Shown: piece by piece, positions 42,765-54,759 of the stretch | How the letters are laid out: each line of letters begins with the position of its first letter | Numbering within the stretch: position 1 is the stretch's first letter | The notes under the pieces: generated by a model | Databases searched by the model: none | The model's input: only the letters and a program-made list of their open reading frames with translations | What the model was told of the DNA's origin: nothing | Translations under genes and position numbers: made by a program | Assembly: GCA_011109175.1 (NCBI GenBank) | Contig: RDEW01000009.1 | Coordinates: 1,167,652 to 1,231,651, forward strand | Length of the DNA stretch: 64,000 nt | DNA from: Dicyema japonicum | Taxonomy: Eukaryota; Dicyemida; Rhombozoa; Dicyemidae | Reading direction: 5' to 3'

Positions 42765-43189
42765 TAAGACAGGAAAATAATTATATGTAATCTTACACAA
42801 GTAAGGTTCAGAACGATTCAAAAAAACCCAGTTTGCATCATATTTCTTTAGGTCGTCAATCACTCCATAATTGTTGGAAAACCCGAAGGGATACATCGAC
42901 GATAAAGACATTAGAATTATTGCTGTTGGTTCTAGATTACCATTATGAAAAGTCTTCCGCCTAAGAATGAAGTGATGTCCGCGACGGTAGGGCATGTGGT
43001 GAAAATAGAAGAGGGCAGACCTAATTCACCACGACGGAAGCCTGTAATGGAGTATTGAAGAATGGATTTAGTCGGCAAAAGCATACGTTCTCCCTTGAGT
43101 TTTTGCTTTGTGAATGTGCTGGGCTTACTAAAGATTACATGACCGGGATTAATAAATAAAGAATTATCACTATCGTCAACAATAGTCAA
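42765..43189 (-). repeat. Dispersed coding-like repeat, copy 3 (HH-x-x-YRRG family)
   Basis: Minus-strand frames LFYFHHMPYRRGHHFILRRK (continuing to NYFPVL-stop) and, in another frame upstream, ILQYSITGFRRGELGL. Similar DNA occurs at 12981 and 38061. Frames overlap with a shift at about 43000. Confidence 0.5.
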
Positions 43190-43580
43190 ATTGTATATGA
43201 AAATTAATAAATGACGTCATTTACAAAAATGAGCAGATAACTAAATATATAGGCCTTATATAAGACGAATCCACAAAAGGGTACAAAAAGAAAACTGTTT
43301 TTGGTGAAATGACGTAAGAGGAAAATTAAAGAAAATTATTTCTCAAATGTGCCTAAAGATATTAATTAACGAGAACATTATTCAATCGGTTATAAATGTA
43401 AGATACCAAAATGATTTTGCTCACAGATTTTTTCAGCAGATCTCTACGAAGATATCGAAAGTACTGGTCCAATGCGATGGAGTATGTATTAATCAGTAAA
43501 CACTAGAAATCAATATTATTTGTAAAATCAATTGTTTTTCGGAAATGTTCATCCGTCAGAATTAATAACTTTGAATATTA

Positions 43581-44365
43581 ATGGAATGTACGAAAGTTTA
43601 TCAAATGAATATTAAAATAAGGATGGAGAAATTTGTTAATATTATCGGACGTGATAATTTGGGGGAATATCTGGGGACAGTTGTATTCCTTGTCTTCAAA
43701 CAGGCGGCTATAGCGAGTCGTTTAAAAACTCAAAACTACCTTGCCCAAAATCTGAGCATCGGAATTGGAGTCATGTTGGGGTTTTATATTTCCAATTCTG
43801 TTGGAGGAGGACAAATGAATTCAGCAGTTACTCTTTCACTGTGCATTATTGGGCATGTAAAATGGAAGAAACTACCTTCTTTTGTCTTGGTTCATTTCCT
43901 GGCCAGTTTTACAAGTTGTTTCGTCATTTATGGACTTTGCAATAATGAATTTTACTTGCATCAACCCTGGTATAGCCCTCGTTTGAAAGAAACTATGTCC
44001 ACATTTTGACGACTTTGCCGAGTGAATATATAATTCTTGCGTTTATGGAACAATTCCTTGCAATCAGTTCAATCATGGTTGGAGTGTTAACAATAATTGA
44101 CAAAAAATCTAAACTACAGGAAATAAAATTTCATCCTCTAATGCTCGGGTTGTTGGTAACTGGTGTCCTCTGTACGTTCAACGCTTCAGGATCCACCACA
44201 ATTCATCCAAATTTGGATCTTACGGGGAGAATAACAGCATCTATCATTGGATATGATAATTATATAATTTGGAAATTTCCGTACTGCATTATTTCATTAT
44301 TTTCTCTACCACTGGGGCCATTTTTGGCACATTTGTATACCAGTTATTTGTGGAGATCTGGATGA
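43581..44365 (+). CDS. Aquaglyceroporin-like channel with altered NPA motifs
   Basis: MIP-family channels pass water or glycerol through a pore lined by two NPA loops. Here the first helix reads LGEYLGTVVFLVFKQ, loop B is GGGQMNSAVTLSLC (family HLNPAVT), the third/fourth region is PSFVLVHFLASFTSC, helix 4 EQFLAISSIMVGVLTIID matches the family's DQFIGTASLIVCVLAIVD, and loop E is FNASGSTTIHPNLDLTGR (family NPARDFGPR). Six membrane helices can be drawn. NPA1 is NSA, NPA2 is HPN and the selectivity-filter Arg is Leu; the Asp typical of aquaglyceroporins is kept. The frame shifts -1 at TTTTGA (44004–44009) between the two halves. Confidence 0.85.
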
Positions 44366-44529
44366 GTGACGGAGTAGTAGAGAGTTAACAATTAACCTAA
44401 CAAATTTACTAATTATGTCTCAAAAAGTGAGATTCGATATTATTAGTCCTTGATATAATCTCCTGTTATATTCACTATTTAATCATATATTCATGAAATC
44501 GTTAAAATAACTAAACATATTATTCAATT

Positions 44530-45010
44530 GAGCGTGGATGCTCTTAGAATCGAAAACGCATTCCTCCTAAAATTTGAAAGGAATACGCTCAATATCTAGC
44601 TCTTCTCTCGCTTATCTTTTTTCCTCTAAGCGATAAGCGATCCAATATGGTTCAGCAGGGTCTGTCCCCAATGACTGCTGATGTTTCGCCGGCGACTAGT
44701 TAAAAAATGATCTGCCCATCGAGACTTTCTATTTATTTTTCTTAAAAGTCTCGACCCTTTTTGAGACTGAGCTTGGGTTAGTTGCCGCCAGTGCAAGGTT
44801 GTAAGAGGAGAGGCCACTAAGGAAGATGACGACCCAGGCGAGATATCACCCGCTTTCCCATGCAAAAAGAGTTATCCATGCAAAAGAGTTATCCTGTAAG
44901 GCGTAAAGACATTTAGCGTCGACTATCCTTCCGCGATCACACAAAGATCCACTCAGAGGTGGACGCAGATCCATATTCCCGTGGAGTAGTCGTCCAATAG
45001 CATACCAAGA
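44530..45010 (-). mobile_element. Retroelement C-terminal domain copy, degraded
   Basis: Minus strand shows DRGRIVDAKCLYALQ (family CRCG-x-VDAKGLH-x-L) and ASPLTTLHWRQLTQ-like sequence; RPDG region lost. Same family as 14771, 27487, 47840 and 54760. Confidence 0.5.
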
Positions 45011-45162
45011 GATTAAGCTAGATAAACAAAAAGAAACAAAAATAAATCTAAAATTTAAAGAAAAACGAATAACTTAACACCATAGAGTAAATATTCACTT
45101 TATCGTCATGAAATTCACTCATCACCAGATTGTGCTTATGTAACTTCTATACATCGATTTGC
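45011..45162. other. Short intergenic
   Basis: AT-rich, no feature. Confidence 0.4.
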
Positions 45163-45170
45163 TTTAAAGG

Positions 45171-45662
45171 TAGGCTTATTACCACTTTATTATTCTAGAA
45201 ATCCGGGACATTTATCGATTTCAATAATCAAAATCAGGGACTTTCCGGGACAAAAAAAATTAACAGAAAAACAAGAAAATATCTTTAGTTAAAATTAATT
45301 AAAAAGTCGATTATATCTTTGAATGAATGAACTTTATCTAGAAATTTTTGATTATTTCAAAAAATCAATACATGGCATGTCAATGTTCAATTTACAACTC
45401 AACAATGATTTAAGGATTTCTTATTGAAAATATTCTTTCTACAAGAGCAGTAGAGCCGGGTAAGCAAAAAACATATAATTTTAAAAAGTTAGTAATTTGA
45501 ATACTCCTCTCATTACAATAGTTACAAACATCCAATTTAATTCGCAATTATCCTGATTAGTTTTCCATTCCCACATTACTAAATAATTATCCGGACACGT
45601 AGGGACAAAATCGGGACAAAATCCGGGACAAGGCTCTAAATCCGGGACGAATGGTAAGCCTA
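45171..45662. mobile_element. Non-autonomous hAT-type MITE, 492 bp
   Basis: Perfect 8-bp duplication TTTAAAGG (45163–45170 and 45663–45670). Termini TAGGCTTATTACCA and TGGTAAGCCTA are inverted repeats (with a 3-bp indel). Subterminal CCGGGACA motifs recur at both ends (AAATCCGGGAC). No ORF. Confidence 0.85.
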
Positions 45663-45670
45663 TTTAAAGG

Positions 45671-46265
45671 TGATCTTAAAGATACCTGGCTTATTACAAC
45701 GTACTTTTGTTTCCGTGCTTATCGTATCTATTCTAATTTCAAAAACTTCACTAGTGATTGTGGAGATAAAATAGTTAGAATTTTCCCTTTACTTAAAAAA
45801 ACATGTTACAATCTTGAGTCAGTCATAGCGCGTACCCATTAAGTAACCAATTGAAGACTCAGTTACGCCGACAGTTGAACCATAATGTGTGTATTTGTTC
45901 AAAGATCTTCACGTGTGAATGTCAGAGTTTTTAATTTTATGGAGATACTTAGGATTTCTCAGTCAACCGTATTCATCCCAAAGGTATTTTGAGAACTAGA
46001 ATTAGTTGTCTCCCAGCGTTAATCAAGTGCGAATAATGGGACACTCAACATTCGTATAAGTTGTGAATAATAGTTTAATAGAAGTTTTTGGGTGATAGAA
46101 AATTGGCGTATTCGTGAAGGAGTAAACCCACGTGTGAAAATTTAAATATCTCAAAAATTGTAATCCAATTCATGTTATTAAAACTAAACTTAACTAGAAT
46201 CGGCAAATCACTTGAATCGGGTATGTTAGGAGAGAATAGTGAAAACTATATAAATATTATTTTTA
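45671..46265. other. Intergenic, nothing recognised
   Basis: No coding signal. Confidence 0.35.
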
Positions 46266-47395
46266 CAGTCAGTCATGGGGGATCAACTTATTTTTAATTA
46301 ACCCCGGATAAACCTGAAAGATGTTTTATCCACTTCCCACAGTCATAATGAGAAGCATCCTTTCCAAGCATTATCAGACATCCGTATCCCCTATTATGAG
46401 AACTTTTCCATTGGAATAGGGAACAGAGGGGTCCTATCTGATGCCGTGGCGTTTTCTAAGTCAGGTGGATCCCATAACACCTCTTAAGAATTGACAAGGC
46501 AGTAAAAATCAGTTAGGGAATCCAACCTACAGTTAATCATGAGCCGAGCGACAACACTAATAACGACACAGCGAATTTTTGACTTTTTAGACAAAATAAA
46601 AGTAAATAAAATTCGCAAAAAAAATAAGTATCAATCAGTCCCAACCTTTGAACGGTTAAATAACTTTCCATTAACTTGGAGAGATTCAAGCATTTGAATA
46701 TTTTCATTAAAAATCTAAATTTTATTAAGACGCAAAGGACTCGTGATTAAATACTTTTCGCATTTGACGATGTTGAACAGATCCTACCCTCGTCACTCCA
46801 CTGTCGGAGTCGCCAATACAAAAAAATGGCTGTGGATTCCTCAGTTCTGTCGAATCCAAAATGGGCGATTTTTTTCAGACACCCGTCCCTCATTGACTTA
46901 GTGTGTAGGCACAAGCGCAAACACTTCAGGGAAACAGAGGGTTCCCTCGATGAGTACAGGATGAAAATAGCAAAGGTGATAAGGTGAACCAGAATTACCT
47001 AATTAGTTCGCTCTCATAGTTGAAAACGCATTATTGTAATGAACTCATAAGTCATCCTCTTCTAGGCTGTCCCTCTTGTTTGTTATCAACGATCCGATGG
47101 TGCGTAAGAATGGAAACGATTTGGATCATATGATCTCCGAGGTTTCAACTGTTCTCTTAAAATGTGAGATTTTCATTCTTTGATGGTCTCTGCTCTCGCT
47201 GAATCTTGGCTGTTTATTGTTTCTACAAAAATCATTAACTTTCCATAGTCACATACCCGACATTTAGTACAAACAACGAAAATTAACTAAATCGGACGTC
47301 TGTTTAGCAGGGTCGGAGATTTTTCTAAAATTTTCACTTTTTAAATTCATCATTATCTTCCAATCAACTGGTAGTTGATCCCCCATGACTGACTG
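46266..47395. mobile_element. Candidate DNA element bounded by 22-bp perfect inverted repeats
   Basis: CAGTCAGTCATGGGGGATCA at 46266 and its exact reverse complement ending at 47395 bound 1130 bp. No clear target-site duplication is visible. Inside are an AACCCCGGATA-type repeat (46297–46500) and an INDPMVR-family repeat (47070–47165). No transposase seen. Confidence 0.5.
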
Positions 47396-47639
47396 TCTCA
47401 TTGGAAAGAAAACAGACGACTGACTTTGATTCAGGAAGAGGCATCAAAATGAGTTTGTAATTAATGTATAATTTATTATAAAAAAAGCAAATTTAATATA
47501 TTATTCAATTGCTCACAATCATAAACAGATCTCCAAAGCATCACAATTTGAAAAACTCGAAATATATCTGATTTTAAATTATGCTTAGGCATTATGTGAT
47601 TCACTGAAATATTATATATGTGTAATAAATTTATTCACA

Positions 47640-48060
47640 AAAACACAGTTAATAATCACTGGCGGCTCTCAGAATTGAGAACATTTTTCCCAGCAAGGTT
47701 GGAGAGAGAAAGGCTATCCCCACAGGTGGCCTCTCAGGCGAGGTATCTACTACTTTCTCATGGGAAGAGAATTGTTCCATCAGGCCTTTTGTGGCTGGGG
47801 CCAGTCCAAGAGGCTTTAACTGGACAGGAAATTAGGCCGCTTATAGTCTTCACGCAATAACTCCGTTGATTGAACCGTGTATTGGACTTCTCCGGTAGGA
47901 GAGAGCGTTAAAACCTTTAATGTCTACCATTCTTCCACATCTACAGCGATGGATCACGCAAACATCCACTCCGAGGTGGACGCTAACCACAACTCTTGTG
48001 ACGTCGTCATCCAATAGTGCCCCGAGTGAGGTATGGGTAGGCTCAGATCCATGCACCACT
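47640..48060 (-). mobile_element. Retroelement C-terminal domain copy
   Basis: Minus strand: SLGALLDDDVTRVVVSVHLG, CRCGRMVDIKGFNALS, IHGSING. Matches the 54760–55700 copy (SLGTLLDDDCIRIGIAQRLG); broken downstream. Confidence 0.65.
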
Positions 48061-48359
48061 TTCCTTCGTCGATGCAGAAGCTAGATATGGCAGACAATGT
48101 TGGTCAAGTTCAGGTTTTATCTCAATAATTTTTTAGAAAAAGTTTATCAAGGTTCTTCAGGAATTTCACACTTAGACGCGTCCAAACTCCCCCATGTCAC
48201 TGATTCAGCGTCCGATCCGTTAATATAGCGTAGGATCTGGCGCATAAGGATTAACTGAAGATAGGAAAGGAGGACGAGTTCGAGTGGTGACCGCATCCCG
48301 ATTCCTCCATAAAGAAGCGGAAAAAATAATAATGGCATTTTATAGTAATGTTTCCACTA

Positions 48360-48950
48360 CTAACCACCACGTGGGCAGGACACACTTTATTTAAGATAAG
48401 AACAGTTATGATAACTGGTTAAGGGGTGCAAAGCATAAGGAATGTTAACTTTTTTTCTCTTAGTTGCATGTGAGTCCCAGTGATCTATCACTAATGAGTT
48501 AGTCACTTGTCAAGCAATATTTAACGTGGATGCCTTGAACTTTCAGCCAGGATCGACAGCAGCGAGATTTGAATCGAGAACATCTGAATTCCACCTCCAC
48601 TTATAACACTTGACACTGAAAAATCTACAGTTAAACTGATCATAAAAAAGTTGTAATGAAAAAAAAATTTAACAGTTCATGATAATAATAGACTTTACGC
48701 AGAGCCATGTTACCTATATCTCCACCCAGGCAGACATACACTTTATTTAAATTAAGAACAATTATGATAACTAATCGTAGGAGTACCAAGAAATGCTCTT
48801 TAATTCTTTCTTTTTGTTGGGAGAATCCTTTATAGACGATCCGGTTCCCCAGTAAAATGTTAATAAATGACGGCGTCACTTGTCAAGCCAAAGCATCATA
48901 GATGCTTGGAGTCTTACTGTACAGTAGAGAGATTCGAAATAGGGATCATA
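48360..48950 (-). mobile_element. Two tRNA-derived SINE copies, minus strand
   Basis: Tail GGCAGGACACACTTTATTTA (48374) and B-box region at 48565–48590 mark one copy. A second has tail GGCAGACATACACTTTATTT (48729) and body GACGGCGTCACTTGTCAAGC (48870). Both read on the minus strand relative to 13591 and 32912. Confidence 0.65.
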
Positions 48951-50250
48951 TGGCTAATAATCTAAATAGGGATCATATGGCTAACAGAATTCATCTCCTG
49001 GTAAGTTATTTTTTCTATTACTTTCTAATAACATTCGAAATCATCTCTCAGAACAATTGATTCCCTTGGTTCCACTTAGTAATTTACTTCAACTTCAGAG
49101 CCTTTTAAAATTAGATGATTAGTCTTTCTCGTAACTTAATCTTCATAGTCTTCAATTTTCAGCCCATGACTGTCATATTCTCCAACATTTTTAATCAAAA
49201 ATAGGCTGAATTTATGCTATTTTTAGACTTAGTACTTCGTTACTGTTGCATCTCAAGTCAGGCTAATATGAATTATTGTAACCTTGGTGTATTGGATCTT
49301 ATATCAAAATGAGCACAATATTTAACGTTTTATCTTTTTCTTCTTTGAATTATTGAATGTCAAACTTATTAAGTGAGGTTGTATTAAATTTAACAATCTT
49401 TTTTCCAAGGTTTTCTCTCCATTCACTATTTATCGTGCTTTTCTTGTTATGTTTTCATTAGAGTAGTAACCAGCATAAATCAGAAAACCATATTTACAGT
49501 AAATCATATTTAAAACTGCCATCCATCCAAAGTGGACCCCGCCGACATTATTGACGTTGCGTTGCCTCTCACGATTGCAACAGAGATCAACTGGAGTAGC
49601 CACCAGCATAAATTATATTTCGCACTGCTCCATTGGTGAAGATAATATATAATTCGATATCACCGCTTTTATTTCAAAAAGAACATCTTAAGCATTCTAT
49701 GGGGAATCCCTAGGAAGGCCTTCTTGCTTTTCGTGGTACTGATCGAATTCTCTGGATTTGGACCTTAATATAAACTATTTATAAATTTTATATTTATTTA
49801 ATAATAAAATATAATTAAATTTAAAATTTCTATAAAAATAATTAATTGGATGGGGTGTTGTGGGATAAAATGTACAAGTTGTTGGCTTATTATAAGCATT
49901 TGGGGGACAATCATGCTGGTTTGGCACATATATTAATATCTTTTAGTTATTGATGGGAATATTTTTCAAAATTGAGTCGGTTGCTCTGATAGAAGATCTA
50001 AGCATAGATGAAAAGGAATTTATTCGTCTGGGGACTCCTACATCTCACAACAGTACAAAATAACCTCAATAAACTGCTTCATAGCTTCTTTTATGTACTT
50101 TATCCTCGGAGTAGTTCTTATTTTTCACCTTAAATTTAATCTTCGTAGAAAAACCGCAAATTAATTTTATCATTACTAATATTTCATAACTTTATTTAAA
50201 CGTGTCTGTCTTTGTCATTTTAGTAAAATACTCTAATGTCCTCTCCATGA
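48951..50250. other. Intergenic with minor repeats
   Basis: A 26-bp direct repeat (AAATAGGGATCATATGGCTA) occurs twice at about 48937–48984. A fragment at 49555–49605 matches the start of the ORF at 27201–27452. No gene recognised. Confidence 0.4.
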
Positions 50251-50910
50251 CACGTGTGTGACCTAGTACCGATGTGTCGCTTTGCTGGTGTTTGAATCCC
50301 ACACCATTGCCTATTTGATCGAAGGCCTTCGCTTTGCTTTTTACCTTCTTAATTCGTTAGAGGCGTCATGGGTTCCACCCATCTCAGAAAACGCCTAGTG
50401 CTGTCCCACCCTCCAAAAAGAGTATATATCTTGCCTACTCCATTGAATGGGAGATGGATTGATGTAACCGCCGGATAGGATGTGTTTAACTTCAACCATA
50501 TGAACTGGATATACTTAAATCAGACTCCAATCGTCAAAGGACACTGAGCATTGCCATAAGAACCATCCATCACTGTATGAAACATTCGTGAGATATCCTC
50601 TGTTTTTTTATACAACATCTCCCGTTTGACAAAAAATGTTTTGCGAATCTCCTGTACATGCCCTGCAAAAATTGACCGATCTATAGATGTGACCGACATT
50701 TGGTGGGTCCAACTCAGTATCCACTGGTCTCATACAAGTCGGTGAGGTCGGGGTAACTTAACTAACCATCTCCGTTCAAGGATGTCTCTGATTTGCGATC
50801 GCATTCTCAATTTCATATACAAATCCTTCCAACCGGTCCAAAGGTTTCGAAGGCAATTGGGACGAAACGGAAGCTATCTCCGAGGGCTAAGTATTCTTCA
50901 ATCTTTTCCA
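50251..50910 (-). mobile_element. Retroelement debris with C-terminal EEYLALGDSFRFVPIA block
   Basis: The minus strand at 50745–50905 reads MEKIEEYLALGDSFRFVPIA then FETFGPVGRI, the block that follows the RPDG...WD domain in this retroelement family (compare YEALHDRFTFCPI at 27500). It runs uninterrupted through the left edge of the segmental duplication. Confidence 0.55.
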
Positions 50911-53900
50911 TTCAGTTTTGTCGATGATGATATTTTCCTTGATGATGCTTAATACCTTATTATAAGCTTATCCATTTTTCCTGCACGCAGAACAGTGAAA
51001 GTGGTAAAGTCTAACAAGTTCAATCCCTTATTGGGGGATAAAAATTGGTTTCTAAAATTTAATTGGGAGTGGTACGAGAAGCCAGATATTCAATGTTGTA
51101 GCTGACAAGGTTTCGGATAGTTTCTCTGTAAAAATCTATCAAAGTGTTATTGTATTCGGTTTTCCACTCAAGTGCAGAGCAGAATGTAAAATCCATGTGA
51201 CTGAAGTAAAAATTGTGTAAACTGTAGTTCTAGGGATCACTTACCTAATTATTTATGAAAATTATCAAATCCATAAAAAAAGAGAATTACAAAGATTTCG
51301 AATGAAATAAGTCCCAGTCGGAATGTATGGAATGGCTGGATTAAACAAACTTCATGTAAACTTGACGACCGAGGGACAAATCACTTTTTCTCGTGTCTTG
51401 GGCCGCCTTCTGTTTCTCCCCCGCTGGATCTCTGAGAACGTGCGTCATTGGTTGTTACAATATTGTTAGCCATCTATTTCCCTCACTAAAAAGACCGGAG
51501 GTAAAAAATATGGACTGTCTGGAATGCGACAAAAGTTGGTAAAAAACGAATGAAATTGGTATACAGACAGATGAGTTAATGATTACTGATTCGTTTGACT
51601 AAATGACCTTGCTAATATTGGGAGAGATTCTTTTGTTAATGTCTGTAATCAGCTGGGTAAAGGAATCAAGGATTCTGTCAGGAACAAGAAAGAAAGTTTT
51701 CACTTGGTCTGGTGACGCTCTTAAAAGACGAGGACAGCGACCTGTTAAATCTGAAGTAGCCAGGATCACCTTGGTAAATGGCCGCTCTCCTAGAAAGGTG
51801 GTTTTGGAGCTGGTAACTCTTTCCAGCATATATGTATTTCAGAAATGTGTTGTTCTGATAAAAGGGAAAGGAGATAATTCTCAAATCTCATGATGGTGCC
51901 TTAATCCCTAAAGGAGAAATACCAGAAGTCACCCATCTTTCATTATTCCACATGAAATTCAAAAAGAGTTTATTGATTGAAATACCATTAATGGTTTTCA
52001 AAATGCAGACTTGCCAATAATCAATGGATTGTTGTTTCAGTTCAAATCTTTGTGGAGAAAGGAACAATTATTTGTATGATCCCAAAGAAAGATGTCAAAT
52101 GCAGAAAATTATAGGCCATTAGTCTTGTTTGCACTGCGCGGTACTCTCAGGTAGACTAGGAAAAGTGAAGAGATGGCCAGTATTCTAGTCGTCAAGAAGG
52201 CATGATGGACAAAGTGGAGGACGATTGTCCGATTCTGTTCAGATATCAACGTAAAATCACGTGGGGACCACAATGAAAGCCGCCAAATGAACACAAACGC
52301 TCCGTTGTAGGGAAGCTTCGCTTCCGTTAATATTTGATGGAAAACGTCCCAGAAGCTTGTTAGAACAAAGGATGGTAGTGGCATTAGTAGATATCCAGCC
52401 ATGGATTATTTTCAGGAGTGACTGTGAGGGCTCATTCTTAGGGATTGTTTGGAGAATCTGAACTTTATGACCAATTCTCCTTTTGTTAGTGAAGAAAGAA
52501 TTCCTTGACTCTATTCCTTGTTATGCTTCGATTTGGATAGCCACGTGGCAGCATGTGATGCTATGTGGCTAATGGTTAAAAATTCATGTTCTTCTCTCTG
52601 ATAGCGTCATTGGATCCACCTTACTAAGGAGACGCCCAATGCCTAGCCGTCATCAAGAGGATTCAACTATTCTTCCTACTGAGAGCAGTTTCGTTACCTG
52701 GAAACAAGTTATGGAATCGCTGGAATGCGTCAGGATCAAAGAGTTAGTTTGGATTTACCCTTGGTCGTTGGAATAATTTTATTTATTTATTGTAGTTTAG
52801 TATTGGGGATACGGTTCATCCGTGGTTAAGAAAATGTCTTTTTGGAAGAGTCATTTATACGTATTGAAACTCAAATTTCAAAGAAAATTTTGTTAAGATG
52901 GGTTCCAAGGGAACTGTTCCTAGTCCACTTTTTGAATTGTGTGATGAGTAAGTGATCCGTTTTAGATCCAAAAATACTTCATCCGTTGAATAATCTACAC
53001 TTTCTTTCTTTAGAATTAAGTCTATCCCCCCAAATAATTAACTGTAATAGTAAACTCTCTTAGTGTTAGACAATTTCTCGATAATAGTGACTGGATCCCC
53101 ATATGGCGTTCGAATTTTTAATCGAAGAGAACGCTTTATCCCATAATCTTTTTGAAGCTGGATTTTTTGATCATCTGATTCCACAAAGTGGTGGATCCAG
53201 GAATACTTCGATATCTTTGGAACGAGCTATCGCTTAAAAGTAACAAATCCAATTTATCCATCGATTAGTGAGATTTTCAAACTCACAAAATAACATAATT
53301 TTATACAATTTTAGGTCAATCAATCGGAATCTCTCATTTGTTACACCAGCAACAATATAACTCACAGGCATGCAAACTGGCATATATTGCAGTCTCTTAC
53401 CACTTGACGGATTGCACTTTTTAATAAGGCAGAATGTTTTATGACACATTTCCTCCAAAAAATTGTGTCTACAATAATTGGCTTCATATATCTTTTTATC
53501 AATTATCCGCATCTTTCCTGTGTTTGGTGTTGTGATTACAAGCTTGTGATTACTATTGATTGCGTCTGGGCCTCCTGACATAACATCTCCACCATACTAA
53601 GTCATCGGTTTTAACGATTAAATACATAAATGAATCAACTAGCTTTGATTCTCGAGTGTATTCTTAAGCAAAACAGATTGTATACTATTTAAATTCTCCC
53701 ACTACCAGTGTGGAGTATAATATGAAACCATGTGAATTCTTAATGTTATTATTTCTTTACATTGCTACTTCAATGGCAAATAGGTTTTCGGGCAGCATTG
53801 AGTGATCGGGCGTTTATTTTCCAATATTTTACTGACAACAAGAACAATGACTGCTACCTCCATTATTTCAAACTAAACAGCCTATTCCTGTCGAAGCAAG

Positions 53901-54378
53901 TTGTGCTTGTCCTAATAATAATAAAACATTGAGCCTTGAGGTTTTGCTCCTCATTTGAAGAAAGCGCAGCCTCAAATTAACTTCCTATAAAAAATAGTCA
54001 TCCCTCTTCTTGGCTGTCCCCTCCTTTTTGCTATTGACTATCCGATGGCACGAATAAAGTGATTTGGGTTCTAGAATCTCTGAGGTTTATCTATGGATGG
54101 CTCTTACGAATTTTAAGAGGAAATGCACTCTCAGCTGTCGTCAAAATATAATTGGCAATTGAAGCATAGACGCCAGAATGATACGTTGAGGAGTAGCAAT
54201 GTTTCCATTACTTATTTCAGCCTAGGCAGAACTCACATTTCTCGTTCTTCTCTTTTTTGCTTGAACTCTGAGACAATTCAGTTATGCAATGATGAATCAC
54301 TGATGGCGTCACTCGTCGATCTTAGAATGGAAACCTCGGGGTCACAGAGAAAGAACTCAGGAAATCAAAATGTGGTAG
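50854..54378. repeat. Segmental duplication, copy 1
   Basis: Matches 57972–61588 in the same orientation with few mismatches. About 175 bp (54051–54226) are unique to this copy. Contents: decayed reverse transcriptase-like sequence (IICMIPKKDVKCRKL near 52070), the SINE-like repeat at 52545–52790, an unrecognised 115-residue minus ORF at 53234–53581 that is broken in copy 2, and part of a tRNA-derived SINE. Confidence 0.9.
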
Positions 54379-54759
54379 CATTACTTACTTAAAGTATTGA
54401 AAAAGAGTCACCAACTTTCTATCCCGTGAATGGAGTCACATCTTATTCCTCTACCACGGGGAAGTCGAAGAAAATCTTGTACCAGATTACTATAACTAAG
54501 CACTCTCGCTGTGCCATGGTCATGCACTAGATCCAGTAGTCCACCCGGATCCTCTCCCTCACTGGAGCGTATCCAAATCTTTTGGAAGTCCCCTCGGTCG
54601 TCCACAGAATCAGGATTCCCGACGATAGTCAAGGACTGCCAAAAAAGTCTTCCATGGTCATGTTAGTTAGGGTCCCCAGATCAATTGAAATTTAATATAT
54701 TTTTTTTTATTTTTTTTTTAAACAAAAATTTATTAACAATAAAATATTATTTATTAACT
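54379..54759. other. Intergenic, unrecognised minus ORF
   Basis: A 74-residue minus frame at 54408–54632 (IWIRSSEGEDPGGLLDLVHD) has no recognised domain. A poly-T/A tract follows at 54700. Confidence 0.3.

Noticed and set aside
50260-50340. Possible tRNA-like B box (GTTTGAATCCCAC)
   Set aside because: No matching A box or folding was found, and the similarity is short.
51603-51893. Plus and minus ORFs present in both duplication copies (also 58735–58995)
   Set aside because: Conservation is due to the recent duplication, not selection; no domain recognised on either strand.
53234-53581. 115-residue minus ORF as a host gene
   Set aside because: It lies in the segmental duplication, is frameshifted in the other copy, and shows no known domain. 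Kept only as content of the duplication.
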